A DNA stretch of 64,000 bases. It comes from an uncultured Allomuricauda sp. (GTDB lineage Bacteria > Bacteroidota > Bacteroidia > Flavobacteriales > Flavobacteriaceae). The position numbers and the translations under genes are program-made. The stretch is from positions 1 to 64,000 of the forward strand of contig NZ_CAKZYF010000192.1 in the NCBI RefSeq assembly GCF_937884665.1, in the 5' to 3' direction. Shown here in pieces: positions 1 to 8,530 of the stretch. Position 1 is the first letter of the stretch. Each line of letters opens with the position of its first letter. The notes below the pieces were generated by a model. That model had not been told where the DNA came from, searched no databases, and saw only the letters and a program-made list of their open reading frames with translations.

Positions 1-1335
1 TAAGAGCGAGTTTTTTCCGTAGACCACCTCATCATGTGAGAAAGGCAACATAAAGTTTTCGGTGAACGCATAGGTCATGCTAAAGGTGATGTCATTTAAA
101 TCATAGGAACGATATATGGGCTCTTTCTTGAAAAATTCCAGGGTGTCGTGCATCCATCCCATCATCCACTTCATTCCAAAACCCAAACCGCCATAATGCA
201 CCGGCTTGGAAACCCCGGAAAAAGCAGTCGATTCTTCTGCAATGGTCTGTACGCCTTCAAAGCTGGCATATACTTCGGTGTTCATTTCACGGAGAAAGGA
301 CATCGCTTCCAGATTTTCGTTATTTCCATACATATTGGGCTCCCATTCTCCATCTTCTCGGGAATAATCCAAGTACAGCATAGAAGCTACGGCGTCCACC
401 CGCAATCCATCTACATGAAATTGGTCCAACCAAAAAATGGCATTGCTAATCAGAAAAGCCCTCACCTCATTTCGCCCATAGTTAAAAATCAGACTTTTCC
501 AGTCCGGGTGGTACCCTTTACGCTTATCTGGGTGTTCGTACAGACAAGAACCGTCGAAAAACCCGAGCCCATGCGCATCTTCAGGAAAGTGGGAAGGCAC
601 CCAATCCAATATGACTCCAATACCTTTCTGGTGAAATTTATCTACAAGAAGTTTAAAATCCTCTGGCTTTCCAAAGCGGGAGGTCGGAGCAAAATAACCT
701 GTCAGTTGATATCCCCAAGAAGGATCAAAAGGATATTCCATTATAGGCATGAACTCTACATGGGTAAATCCCATATCCTCCACGTAAGCTACCAAATCGT
801 CCGCAAGCTCAATATAACTGAAAGATTCCCATCCGTTCTTTTTCTTCCAAGAACCCAAATGGACTTCATAAACGGAATAAGGTTTGTCCAAAGCGTTCTT
901 TTCCTTTCGATGTTCCATCCAAGTTTCATCCTTCCAATCGTAGGAGGCGTCCCAAACGATGGAGGCCGTTTTTGGAGGGATTTCGCAATATCTTCCAAAA
1001 GGATCCGCCTTTTCGGTCCAGATATCCTGATTGTGTGATTGAATTTTGTATTTGTACAAAGTTCCTCGGTCCAAACCTGGTATAAAACCCTCCCAAATAC
1101 CACTTTCGTCCCAACGCACATACAGTTTATGTTCGCCTGCGTGCCACTGATTAAAGTTTCCTACCACGGAAACCGATTTTGCGGAAGGGGCCCATACCGC
1201 AAAGTAAGTACCCCGTTTTCCATCCACTTCGGTCAAATGGGCTCCCAATTTGTCATATAACCTAAAATGTTTACCGGCCTTAAAAAGATTGATATCAAAC
1301 TCCGTAAAAAAACTATGGGCAAGAACTTCGGACAT
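1..1335 (-). CDS. glgB: 1,4-alpha-glucan branching enzyme, 5' part (runs off the window)
   Basis: Glycogen branching enzyme (GH13, cytoplasmic) that makes alpha-1,6 branches in glycogen. The frame is open for exactly 445 codons from the ATG at 1335 to the window edge; the family usually has about 630 residues, so the C-terminal part lies outside. The N-terminal CBM48-type region has a YFAVWAPSAKSVSVVGNFN-like segment, followed by the GH13 barrel. All three catalytic carboxylates are visible: nucleophile D314 in GLRVDAV, acid/base E367 in IAEES and D435 in SHDEVVYG. Related glucan enzymes occur further on (GH13 at 10.1 kb, GH65 at 47.4 kb), but none is adjacent. Identification is secure. Confidence 0.95.
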   Translation of the reverse strand, partial: MSEVLAHSFFTEFDINLFKAGKHFRLYDKLGAHLTEVDGKRGTYFAVWAPSAKSVSVVGNFNQWHAGEHKLYVRWDESGIWEGFIPGLDRGTLYKYKIQSHNQDIWTEKADPFGRYCEIPPKTASIVWDASYDWKDETWMEHRKEKNALDKPYSVYEVHLGSWKKKNGWESFSYIELADDLVAYVEDMGFTHVEFMPIMEYPFDPSWGYQLTGYFAPTSRFGKPEDFKLLVDKFHQKGIGVILDWVPSHFPEDAHGLGFFDGSCLYEHPDKRKGYHPDWKSLIFNYGRNEVRAFLISNAIFWLDQFHVDGLRVDAVASMLYLDYSREDGEWEPNMYGNNENLEAMSFLREMNTEVYASFEGVQTIAEESTAFSGVSKPVHYGGLGFGMKWMMGWMHDTLEFFKKEPIYRSYDLNDITFSMTYAFTENFMLPFSHDEVVYGKNSLL

Positions 1336-1491
1336 ATCGATTGGGTTTAGTGGATACAATATTACGCATCTTTAAATTAGCAAGCCAGACCAGGTCCGGC
1401 TCCCGCTGGATAAATCAAAAAAACAAAATGGAACGCTTTTTGATTATCAGTTAGGACCTTAGAAAATAGTTAAAATCAAAAATTCAGAAAC

Positions 1492-2070
1492 ATGAAAAAA
1501 ATCAATACGATACTTGGTACATTTTTACTTTTGTTCATAGTTGCTTGCGAAGGACCTGAGGGACCTCCAGGATTTGATGGACTACCCGGACCACAAGGGA
1601 TACAAGGACCTCCTGGCGAAGAGGGACGGGTAATCGAACTGGATGGGGTAAATTTTGATTTTATTGCCGCGGACAACCTCTATAGCGCATTGATCGCCTT
1701 TAGTGAAATTACCACTTTTGAGGTGTTGGAATCGGACGCAGTTCTGATATATCGATTTGATGGAACCGTTGAACTAAACGATGGGAGCACTGCGGATGCG
1801 TGGAGCCAACTCCCCCAAAGTTTCTTTTTGCCCGAAGGTACCCTGCAGTATGTATTTGCCCACACCTTCGTGGATTTCGAGATATTTATCGATGGGAACT
1901 TTGACCTTTCCGCCATTAGCACAGATTTTTCCGATAATCAATCCTTTAGGATAGTGATACTTCCCGGCCAATTTGCAAGCAGTTCCAGAATGGACACCTC
2001 TAGCTTGTCCAACGTAATGTCCGCATTGGGTATAGATGAAAATCAAATAACCAAGGTTCAACTTCAATAA
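1492..2070 (+). CDS. Collagen-like repeat lipoprotein
   Basis: A 192-residue predicted lipoprotein. Residues 1-18 form a signal peptide ending in the lipobox IVAC with Cys19. Directly after it comes a short collagen-type Gly-X-Y stretch with Gly at every third position from about residue 21 to 45 (GPEGPPGFDGLPGPQG and on). The remaining 145 or so residues form an unrecognised globular domain rich in Asp, Phe and Ser. Collagen-like lipoproteins of this layout are common in Flavobacteriaceae, but their role is not established. A short triple-helical stalk displaying a C-terminal domain is an inference. The gene stands alone and is followed by a strong hairpin terminator. Confidence 0.8.
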   Translation: MKKINTILGTFLLLFIVACEGPEGPPGFDGLPGPQGIQGPPGEEGRVIELDGVNFDFIAADNLYSALIAFSEITTFEVLESDAVLIYRFDGTVELNDGSTADAWSQLPQSFFLPEGTLQYVFAHTFVDFEIFIDGNFDLSAISTDFSDNQSFRIVILPGQFASSSRMDTSSLSNVMSALGIDENQITKVQLQ

Positions 2071-2088
2071 CTTTTAAAATCATATAAA

Positions 2089-2122
2089 CGAAGTCCTGTA
2101 AAACTGCAGGACTTCGTTATTT
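2089..2122 (+). terminator. Rho-independent-type terminator after the collagen-like gene
   Basis: A perfect 10-bp inverted repeat (CGAAGTCCTG at 2089-2098, CAGGACTTCG at 2107-2116) with an 8-nt loop, followed by a T-rich tail. It lies 18 nt after the stop codon. Confidence 0.75.
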
Positions 2123-2152
2123 GTATGGAATCCGTTTTGAGGCGTATTTTTG
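2120..2152 (+). promoter_or_regulatory. Bacteroidota-type promoter for the msrB pair
   Basis: TTTG at 2120-2123, a 21-nt spacer and TATTTTTG at 2145-2152 match the Bacteroidota consensus TTTG-N17-23-TAnnTTTG. The msrB1 ATG is about 40 nt downstream. Consensus match only. Confidence 0.6.
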
Positions 2153-2193
2153 AAAGGAAAGCAAAAAAAAGCGACGAATTATAAAAAGAAACC

Positions 2194-2685
2194 ATGGGGA
2201 AAAATTTGCTTTGGATCGCTCTTCTGATAATCACGGGATGCCGGGGTGTGCCCCAAGAGCAGAAAAAGGAACTCGCGGAAAAAAAAGAATTTCCTATCGC
2301 AAAGACCGATGTAGAATGGAGGGCACAGCTAACGGACATGGAGTACTATGTGCTGCGAAAAGCGGCTACTGAAAATGCTTTTTCAAGTGAACTTTTGGAT
2401 AACAAAGAAACAGGCACCTATGTTTGTGCCGCCTGTGATACACCGCTCTTTCGTAGCGAGAATAAATTTAATTCGGGAACGGGATGGCCAAGTTTTGACC
2501 AGGAGATAACGGGGAGTGTCGCTTATGATGTCGATTACAAAATTGGATATGCCCGAACGGAAGAACATTGTGCTACTTGCGGCGGACATCTGGGGCATGT
2601 GTTTAATGACGGTCCGCGAAATACTACCGGAAAAAGGCACTGTATTAACGGTGCAGCCCTTAATTTTGTTCCAGATGCCCAATAG
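2194..2685 (+). CDS. msrB: Peptide-methionine (R)-S-oxide reductase, lipoprotein form
   Basis: MsrB reduces methionine-R-sulfoxide in proteins. The 163-residue product starts with a lipoprotein signal (lipobox ITGC, Cys16), so it is probably anchored in the periplasm. The zinc-site CxxC pairs CAAC and CATC and the core LGHVFNDGP are present, and the catalytic Cys150 lies in RHCING. The segment holding the usual resolving Cys reads SGTGWPSF, with Thr instead of Cys (compare SGCGWPSF in E. coli MsrB), so it is either a 1-Cys enzyme or resolves through another Cys. It is 22 nt upstream of a second msrB and probably co-transcribed with it. Confidence 0.93.
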   Translation: MGKNLLWIALLIITGCRGVPQEQKKELAEKKEFPIAKTDVEWRAQLTDMEYYVLRKAATENAFSSELLDNKETGTYVCAACDTPLFRSENKFNSGTGWPSFDQEITGSVAYDVDYKIGYARTEEHCATCGGHLGHVFNDGPRNTTGKRHCINGAALNFVPDAQ

Positions 2686-2707
2686 CATCAGCTTATCACC
2701 AAAAAAA

Positions 2708-3112
2708 ATGCAATTGAAAAAATACACTGTTGAAAAAACTGAATCGGAATGGAAGCAACAACTTTCATCTGATGAGTATCGAATTCTGAGACAAAAAGGA
2801 ACCGAGTATCCCCATACCGGGGAATTTAATCTACATTTTGAACAGGGTTCCTACCACTGCAAAGCATGCAATGCCAAACTTTTTGAAAGCCAGAATAAAT
2901 TTGAGAGTGGGTGCGGTTGGCCCTCTTTTGACCAAGCTGTTGAAGGTGCGATCGAATATATTCGGGATACTTCGTACGGAATGATTCGAACTGAGACGGT
3001 ATGTGCCAATTGCGGTGGCCATTTGGGGCATGTTTTTAACGATGGCCCTAGAGAAACTACAGGTCAAAGATACTGTATCAACTCCCTTAGTATTGGTTTT
3101 GACCCATCTTGA
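2708..3112 (+). CDS. msrB: Peptide-methionine (R)-S-oxide reductase, cytoplasmic form
   Basis: A second MsrB of 134 residues, the family's standard length, without a signal peptide. The ATG at 2708 is chosen because the conserved domain starts here; the frame stays open upstream to 2516, but only as overlap with the preceding gene. It has both CxxC zinc pairs (CKAC, CANC), catalytic Cys123 in RYCINSL and, unlike its neighbour, the resolving-Cys motif SGCGWPSF. The two genes therefore differ in predicted location (periplasm against cytoplasm) and recycling chemistry. Tandem duplication followed by divergence is the likely origin. Confidence 0.93.
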   Translation: MQLKKYTVEKTESEWKQQLSSDEYRILRQKGTEYPHTGEFNLHFEQGSYHCKACNAKLFESQNKFESGCGWPSFDQAVEGAIEYIRDTSYGMIRTETVCANCGGHLGHVFNDGPRETTGQRYCINSLSIGFDPS

Positions 3113-3153
3113 TACGTAAAACGTTCAAGCTGCTTTTTTCCCAAAATGCTTCC

Positions 3154-3185
3154 TTGGCAAATGGCATTTGAATTCCGTATTTTTG
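3154..3185 (+). promoter_or_regulatory. Candidate promoter for lpdA
   Basis: TATTTTTG at 3178-3185 matches the Bacteroidota -7 box exactly. A TTG at 3154-3156 lies 21 nt upstream as a partial -33 element. The lpdA start is about 62 nt downstream. Confidence 0.5.
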
Positions 3186-3247
3186 CACCTGCCAAAACCA
3201 AAAATTGGGCATCACCCCAATCATAACTAATTAAAATCTAAAGGAAA

Positions 3248-4639
3248 ATGAGCCATTTTGATGTAATTGTTTTAGGAAGCGGTCCGGGAGGTTATGTAAC
3301 TGCTATCAGAGCGTCACAGCTTGGACTTAAAACCGCCATTGTCGAAAAAGAGAGTCTTGGTGGGGTTTGCCTTAATTGGGGTTGCATCCCTACGAAAGCC
3401 TTGTTGAAATCAGCTCAAGTTTTTGAATATTTGAAGCATGCAGAGGAGTATGGGCTGGTCGCAAAAAAAGTTGAGCACGATTTTGATGCGGTCGTCAAAA
3501 GGAGCCGTACCGTCGCAGATGGTATGAGCAAGGGGGTTCAATTTTTGATGAAAAAAAACAAAGTTGAAGTGCTCAACGGATTCGGTAAAATCTTGCCAGG
3601 GAAAAAAGTCGTTGTCAAAGGGGAACATGGGGACCCTGCCGAATATACCGCTGATCATGTTATCATTGCCACAGGGGCCAGGAGTCGGGAACTCCCAAGT
3701 CTTCCCCAAGATGGGAAAAAAGTGATCGGATATCGAAAGGCCATGACCTTGGAAAAACAACCCAAAAAGATGATAGTAGTGGGAAGTGGTGCCATAGGTA
3801 TTGAGTTTGCTTATTTCTACAATTCTATGGGTACTGAGGTAACTGTGGTGGAATATCTTCCCAATATCGTTCCTGTAGAAGATGAGGATATCTCAAAACA
3901 ATTGGAGCGCAGCTTTAAAAAAACAGGTATTAAAATCAAAACCTCTGCCGAAGTCACTCAAGTGGATACCTCCGGTGAGGGTGTAAAAGCAACCGTCAAA
4001 ACATCCAAAGGAGAGGAAATCTTGGAAGCGGATATTTTACTCTCCGCAGTGGGCATAAAGACCAATATTGAAAATATCGGCTTGGAAGAGGTCGGTATTG
4101 CTGTTGATAGAGATAAAATTTTGGTGAACGATTACTACCAAACCAACATCCCAGGCTACTATGCCATTGGCGATGTTACGGCAGGTCAGGCGTTGGCGCA
4201 CGTAGCTTCCGCAGAAGGTATTCTTTGTGTTGAAAAAATAGCTGGAATGCATGTTGAGCCCTTGGACTATGGAAATATCCCAGGTTGCACCTACTGCATG
4301 CCGGAAGTTGCTTCTGTGGGTCTGACAGAGAAACAGGCTAAAGAGCAGGGCTACGAAATCAAAGTGGGGAAATTCCCATTTTCAGCAAGCGGTAAAGCCA
4401 AAGCCAGTGGAAACTCAGATGGATTTGTCAAGGTCATCTTCGACGCTAAATATGGTGAATGGCTAGGATGTCATATGATAGGCGCAGGGGTAACCGATAT
4501 GATTGCCGAGGCGGTCGTTGGAAGAAAATTAGAGACCACCGGGCATGAAATATTGCAAACGGTACACCCCCATCCTACCATGAGTGAAGCGGTTATGGAA
4601 GCTGTTGCCGATGCCTACGACGAAGTAATCCATTTGTAA
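3248..4639 (+). CDS. lpdA: Dihydrolipoyl dehydrogenase (E3)
   Basis: The 463-residue E3 flavoprotein of 2-oxoacid dehydrogenase and glycine cleavage complexes, which reoxidises dihydrolipoamide with NAD+. Seen: N-terminal FAD-binding GSGPGGY, redox-active disulfide C41/C46 in CLNWGCIP, NAD-binding GSGAIGIEF, the second FAD motif YAIGDV and the C-terminal dimerisation segment with the HPHPTMSE active-site His. Length is typical. No E1 or E2 gene is nearby, so it probably serves complexes encoded elsewhere. The next gene starts 4 nt after its stop and is probably co-transcribed. Confidence 0.97.
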   Translation: MSHFDVIVLGSGPGGYVTAIRASQLGLKTAIVEKESLGGVCLNWGCIPTKALLKSAQVFEYLKHAEEYGLVAKKVEHDFDAVVKRSRTVADGMSKGVQFLMKKNKVEVLNGFGKILPGKKVVVKGEHGDPAEYTADHVIIATGARSRELPSLPQDGKKVIGYRKAMTLEKQPKKMIVVGSGAIGIEFAYFYNSMGTEVTVVEYLPNIVPVEDEDISKQLERSFKKTGIKIKTSAEVTQVDTSGEGVKATVKTSKGEEILEADILLSAVGIKTNIENIGLEEVGIAVDRDKILVNDYYQTNIPGYYAIGDVTAGQALAHVASAEGILCVEKIAGMHVEPLDYGNIPGCTYCMPEVASVGLTEKQAKEQGYEIKVGKFPFSASGKAKASGNSDGFVKVIFDAKYGEWLGCHMIGAGVTDMIAEAVVGRKLETTGHEILQTVHPHPTMSEAVMEAVADAYDEVIHL

Positions 4640-4643
4640 CCGT

Positions 4644-4934
4644 ATGCTGAAAATATTCAGGATTACCGCGATCTTAGAGGGCGTATCCTATATTTTGCTT
4701 TTTGGATTTACAATGCCCTTAAAATACTGGGCTGGCATTTTGGAGCCCAATAAGGTGGTGGGATATGCGCATGGCTGCCTTTTTATTGCGTATGGCGTAT
4801 TGACCCTAGTGGTCTGTTGGTCAAAAAAGTGGAGCATCAAACGATTTATTGTTTTGTTCATCGCTTCTTTACTTCCTTTCGGCACTTTTTACGCAGATAA
4901 AAAGTACCTGAAACCTTTGGATGTTAATGCCTAA
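4644..4934 (+). CDS. DUF3817 small integral membrane protein
   Basis: A 96-residue protein with about three hydrophobic segments and the DUF3817 pattern (FRITAILEGVSYILL near the N-terminus, GYAHGCLFIAYG in the middle). Function unknown; the family is widespread in bacterial inner membranes. It begins 4 nt after lpdA, so the two are probably one transcript. Its stop overlaps the stop of the convergent sugar dehydrogenase by 4 nt (CTAA). Confidence 0.85.
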   Translation: MLKIFRITAILEGVSYILLFGFTMPLKYWAGILEPNKVVGYAHGCLFIAYGVLTLVVCWSKKWSIKRFIVLFIASLLPFGTFYADKKYLKPLDVNA

Positions 4935-6109
4935 TTCTCAACCAAGCGATAAATGCCACCGTCAAAGGAGCAGATATACAGCTCATTGGCCGCGTCTGTG
5001 CCAAAAGATGAAATAGTAAGGTTGCTGTCCACTACCAAAGAATTCTGGGGCGTGTTCCCTGTTACGTCCAACGCCCAAATACGGCCATCCACAAAATCCG
5101 CGTAAATATAATTTCCAAACAGAGCCGGGGTCATAGTCCCGCGATACACAAATCCTCCTGTAATGGATTGGTCGTTACCATTGTGCTGATACTCAAATAC
5201 CGGTGCCTCCAAACCAGAGCTGTTGCAATCTCCAGAAAAACAAAAGGTACCTTCAAAACGTTTCCAACCATAATTGCCGCCATTTACAACAAGGTTGATT
5301 TCTTCCCGCTCATCTTGGCCAACGTCACCTGACCACAAATCCCCTGTTTGAAAATCAAAACTCATCCTCCAAGGATTTCGAAATCCATAGGCATATATTT
5401 CTTCACGTGTATCCGATTGTCCTACAAAGGGGTTATCCATGGGAATACCGTAATTCAGTCCACTACCTGAACGGTCCACATCAATACGCAAAATAGTTCC
5501 CAGAAGATTATCGCGGTTTTGCGCATTGTTGTCCGGGTCACCTCCAGAACCTCCATCTCCAGAAGCTATGTACAGCATATTGTCCGGGCCAAAGGCCAAC
5601 TGTCCCCCATTGTGGTTGGTAAAAGGCTGGGGAATTTCCAACAATATCAATTCGGAGCTGGGGTCTGCCCTATTTGAACCGGAAGGAAATGCTTGAAAAC
5701 GGGAAGTCACCGAAAGGCTTCTAGTCGGTGTGTAATTAACATAAAAATAGCCATTGGATTCAAAATTGGGATGAAATGCCAATCCCAATAGGCCTTGTTC
5801 GTTGGCATTGGTATCAATTTTATCACTGATATCAAGAAAAGTTTCTGATGCATTGGTTTCCGAATCGTTTTGAAAGACCTTTATGGTTCCGCCCTGTTCT
5901 ACAACAAAAATCCGATTACTGGAATCCCCGGCAGTTTGAAAATCAACCGGCCTGGAAAACATCAAATTGGGAAAGGCATTTTGTACGGTAAATGTGGATA
6001 CGATTGGGTCGTCATCATCCAAAGCTGACGACCTATTTTCTTGATCGTCGTCGCTACAGGAGCTAATTATGCCATGAATAAAAGCAAGAAGAACGATATT
6101 CTTTTTCAT
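4931..6109 (-). CDS. PQQ-dependent sugar dehydrogenase-like lipoprotein (GSDH family)
   Basis: A 392-residue six-bladed beta-propeller of the glucose/sorbosone dehydrogenase family, which oxidises aldoses with PQQ. Family segments seen: RIFVVEQGGTIKVF, GLLGLAFHPNF, NHNGGQLAFGPD, IASGDGGSGGDP, GFRNPWRMSFD and GDVGQDEREEIN. The lipobox ISSC (Cys18) is followed by SDDDQ, a composition resembling the Bacteroidota lipoprotein export signal, so surface exposure is inferred. No PQQ biosynthesis genes are in the window, so cofactor and substrate are unproven. Its end overlaps DUF3817 by 4 nt. Confidence 0.88.
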   Translation of the reverse strand: MKKNIVLLAFIHGIISSCSDDDQENRSSALDDDDPIVSTFTVQNAFPNLMFSRPVDFQTAGDSSNRIFVVEQGGTIKVFQNDSETNASETFLDISDKIDTNANEQGLLGLAFHPNFESNGYFYVNYTPTRSLSVTSRFQAFPSGSNRADPSSELILLEIPQPFTNHNGGQLAFGPDNMLYIASGDGGSGGDPDNNAQNRDNLLGTILRIDVDRSGSGLNYGIPMDNPFVGQSDTREEIYAYGFRNPWRMSFDFQTGDLWSGDVGQDEREEINLVVNGGNYGWKRFEGTFCFSGDCNSSGLEAPVFEYQHNGNDQSITGGFVYRGTMTPALFGNYIYADFVDGRIWALDVTGNTPQNSLVVDSNLTISSFGTDAANELYICSFDGGIYRLVEN

Positions 6110-6170
6110 ATCTATACAGTTGGGGATAAAAAAGATACGAAAAAACAGCGCCTTTCAGATGTATCCTAAT

Positions 6171-6593
6171 CTATTGGCTTTTTACAAAACTTTGAATGGC
6201 CAAATCATAGCTCCGTAACCCAAAACCTAAAATTACCCCCTTGGCCGCCCGGGCAATGTGGGAAATATGTCGATAATCTTCTCGCTGATGGGTGTTGGAA
6301 ATGTGAACCTCGACAACAGGAGTTTCCACCGCTTTTACGGCGTCCCCTATTCCTATGGAAGTGTGGGTATAAGCCGCCGCATTCAGGACGATGCCATCAT
6401 ACTGAAAGCCCACTTCCTGGATTTTATCGATGAGCTCTCCCTCCACATTGGATTGAAAATAAGATAGTTCAATTTCAGGAAAGTTTCGCTGCAATTGCGC
6501 AAAATACTCTTCAAAGGTGGTATTCCCATATACTTCAGGCTCTCGCTTTCCAAGTAAGTTAAGGTTGGGGCCGTTGATGATCATCACTTTCAT
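6171..6593 (-). CDS. aroQ: Type II 3-dehydroquinate dehydratase
   Basis: Shikimate-pathway enzyme converting 3-dehydroquinate to 3-dehydroshikimate. Its 140 residues match the type II fold: GPNLNLLGKREPEVYG at the N-terminus (catalytic Tyr in VYG), LNAAAYTHTSI in the middle, EVHISNTHQRE with the catalytic His, and a final GFGLRSY segment. It is monocistronic in appearance; the upstream gene in the same direction ends 66 nt away behind its own hairpin. Confidence 0.96.
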   Translation of the reverse strand: MKVMIINGPNLNLLGKREPEVYGNTTFEEYFAQLQRNFPEIELSYFQSNVEGELIDKIQEVGFQYDGIVLNAAAYTHTSIGIGDAVKAVETPVVEVHISNTHQREDYRHISHIARAAKGVILGFGLRSYDLAIQSFVKSQ

Positions 6594-6610
6594 AGACTAA
6601 AAATACAAAT

Positions 6611-6638
6611 AAAAAAAGGGCAGAAAATACTGCCCTTT
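6611..6638 (-). terminator. Terminator of the 6660-7124 gene
   Basis: Inverted repeat AAAGGGCAG/CTGCCCTTT (6615-6623, 6630-6638) with a 6-nt AT-rich loop. Read on the minus strand it is followed by a T run, and it sits 21 nt after the stop of the barrel gene. Confidence 0.75.
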
Positions 6639-6659
6639 AAAGTCGTTTTCCAGAATGTT

Positions 6660-7124
6660 CTAATCAAATGCATATTGAATGCCCAAGCCAAAGGCTCCTG
6701 CCTCAAACCTGTCCCCCGTATTGGTAAGATTAATGGCAGGACGCCAGTCAAAATTGACGACGATCGGTACTCCATCAATTTTGAAGTCCAAGCCTGCATG
6801 GGGGCGTAGGGCCAGAATAGTATCTGCATTCTCAATGAGGAAGATACTCGGTCCCCCACCTGCATACCATCGTAGGCCTGCGGCGCCATCAAATTCCTTA
6901 TGATAGGAATATAAAAAGGTAATCAAAGTAGCTCCATCTTCAAACCCTAGGTCTGCTTGACCTACATGATTTTCTGAGAAAAAGTACTTTCCGCTTGGTC
7001 CGACAAATGTTGCTCCATCTCCAAAGTCTATTCCTACTCCTACTGCACCCGTATAACTGGATTGCGCAAAAGAAAATCCCGAAAAGATCATGGAAACCAT
7101 CAAAAAAAAGATTGTTTTTTTCAT
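6660..7124 (-). CDS. Small secreted protein, predicted outer-membrane beta-barrel (paralogue 1)
   Basis: A 154-residue protein with a Sec signal peptide (cleavage likely after SFA, before QSSYTG). Alternating hydrophobic/polar segments with a terminal aromatic (QYAFD) fit a small outer-membrane beta-barrel. It is clearly homologous to the next gene upstream: both have KYFFSE(N/K)HVGQA, ATLIT, LYSYHKEF, GLRWY, RPHAGLD and VVNFDWRPA-like segments in the same order. Function not recognised; the fold call rests on pattern only. Confidence 0.75.
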   Translation of the reverse strand: MKKTIFFLMVSMIFSGFSFAQSSYTGAVGVGIDFGDGATFVGPSGKYFFSENHVGQADLGFEDGATLITFLYSYHKEFDGAAGLRWYAGGGPSIFLIENADTILALRPHAGLDFKIDGVPIVVNFDWRPAINLTNTGDRFEAGAFGLGIQYAFD

Positions 7125-7317
7125 ATTCGTTATTTAGTCGTTGTGATTTGTGATGAACATGCCTCCAGAAAAATCTTAAGTCGACATATTCTTGGTTCCT
7201 CTAATATACGAACAGGATGAAAAAAAAGATTAGCTCGCTTTCCAAAATTGTTGGAAACCAAACAAAAAGACGCGGATAATTCCCTGCCTTAAAACGCGTA
7301 AGTTGGTTTGAACATTT

Positions 7318-7776
7318 TTAGTTGATAGCGAACATGATACCGAATCCAAAGCTACCCACTTCATTGTCGCCTGTTTCACTTAAGGCCACCGCTGGGCGCC
7401 AGTCAAAGTTAAAAACCAAGGGTACCCCATCCATTTTGAGATCAAGACCCGCATGTGGACGTAGTGCGAAAATGTTATCGCCATCCAACAAAATAATGCT
7501 GGGGCCAATACCGGTATACCATCGTAATCCCTTTGCCCTAAAAAATTCTTTGTGATAGGAATACAATGCGGTAATCAGGGTAGCATCACTTTCAAAACCT
7601 AGATGCGCCTGCCCCACATGTTTCTCCGAAAAAAAATATTTACCTCCAGCACCCACAAATGTGAGATTGTCATACAGGTCAATCCCAAGTCCCACAGCAC
7701 CATAATAGTTGGTTTGTGCTTTTGTAAGAGATGGTAGGGATAGGGCAAAAATGCAGATGAACAGTAGTTTTTTCAT
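7318..7776 (-). CDS. Small secreted protein, predicted outer-membrane beta-barrel (paralogue 2)
   Basis: 152 residues, a tandem paralogue of the 6660-7124 product, with a signal peptide ending about TKA before QTNYYG. The core is shared across the whole length (GKYFFSEKHVGQAHLGFE, LYSYHKEFFRAKGLRWY, RPHAGLDLKMDGVP). The 193-nt gap between the paralogues, and its separate start, suggest independent expression. Function unknown. Confidence 0.75.
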   Translation of the reverse strand: MKKLLFICIFALSLPSLTKAQTNYYGAVGLGIDLYDNLTFVGAGGKYFFSEKHVGQAHLGFESDATLITALYSYHKEFFRAKGLRWYTGIGPSIILLDGDNIFALRPHAGLDLKMDGVPLVFNFDWRPAVALSETGDNEVGSFGFGIMFAIN

Positions 7777-7832
7777 TTTATCATATTTAGCGTTACTATT
7801 TCAGTTCAAAAGCCCATCCCCACTTCCATTTT

Positions 7833-8348
7833 CTAAAAAAGGAAGAGAATCCCAGCCATCACCAAGGAAAATGTACCTTCATTTTCAATGGCCGTGTAGG
7901 AAACGTTCACCTCTGTATTTCCAGTGATATTGTATCCTAGAATGGGTCTATAGTAGAATCCACCGTCATTTCCTTCGTTGATTCCAATTGCGTATCCTGC
8001 ATCAGCACCAAACTTAAGATCATACGTAGGATAGATTCGCAGGGAACCTGCAACCGGTACAATTTGATAATCTTCAAATTCAGCTTCAATATCAAGTATC
8101 CCATCCGAAATGGTCTGGCTCTCGCCAAAGGCGTTCAAAAAACCTGTAGCGATACCGATATCAATACGTTTTGATACGCCATAGTGGTAGTTTAAATCAA
8201 GGCCCACGCTAAAACGGGATATCTCGGAGGCATCACCTGTCGGAATTCCTGCATTTAGGCCGGCTTTAAAATTACTACGATCTACTTGTGCGAAACTGGT
8301 TAAGGTCACGGTCAACAAAAAAATAAGGGTCGTGCTGGTTTTTTTCAT
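7833..8348 (-). CDS. Outer-membrane beta-barrel-like protein
   Basis: 171 residues with a signal peptide (MKKTSTTLIFLLTVTLTSFA, then QVDRSNFKAG). The body shows repeated short amphipathic strands (FSVGLDLNYHYG, IDIGIATGF, PVAGSLRIYPTY, KFGADAGYAIG, YRPILGYNIT) and ends in a run of Leu/Phe, as barrels do. It is not obviously homologous to the two neighbours. Role unknown. Confidence 0.72.
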   Translation of the reverse strand: MKKTSTTLIFLLTVTLTSFAQVDRSNFKAGLNAGIPTGDASEISRFSVGLDLNYHYGVSKRIDIGIATGFLNAFGESQTISDGILDIEAEFEDYQIVPVAGSLRIYPTYDLKFGADAGYAIGINEGNDGGFYYRPILGYNITGNTEVNVSYTAIENEGTFSLVMAGILFLF

Positions 8349-8530
8349 AATTGCGTAAGGTTTGTAAAACCATTTAACGTCACCTTACCCAAAAAAGTAT
8401 GGACCAGCTGGTTCGTAAGGTATCAGTATTCGCGTTTTGAACCCTGTCTGAATTGATGAAAACCGCTTTTGAATTGACCGATGGGCCTTTGGAATTTCCC
8501 AAGCCCTTTTTTTGTCCCTATTTTTAAAGC

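Noticed and set aside
2516-2707. Upstream start of the second msrB
   Set aside because: The extension is out-of-frame sequence of the first msrB; the conserved domain begins at 2708.
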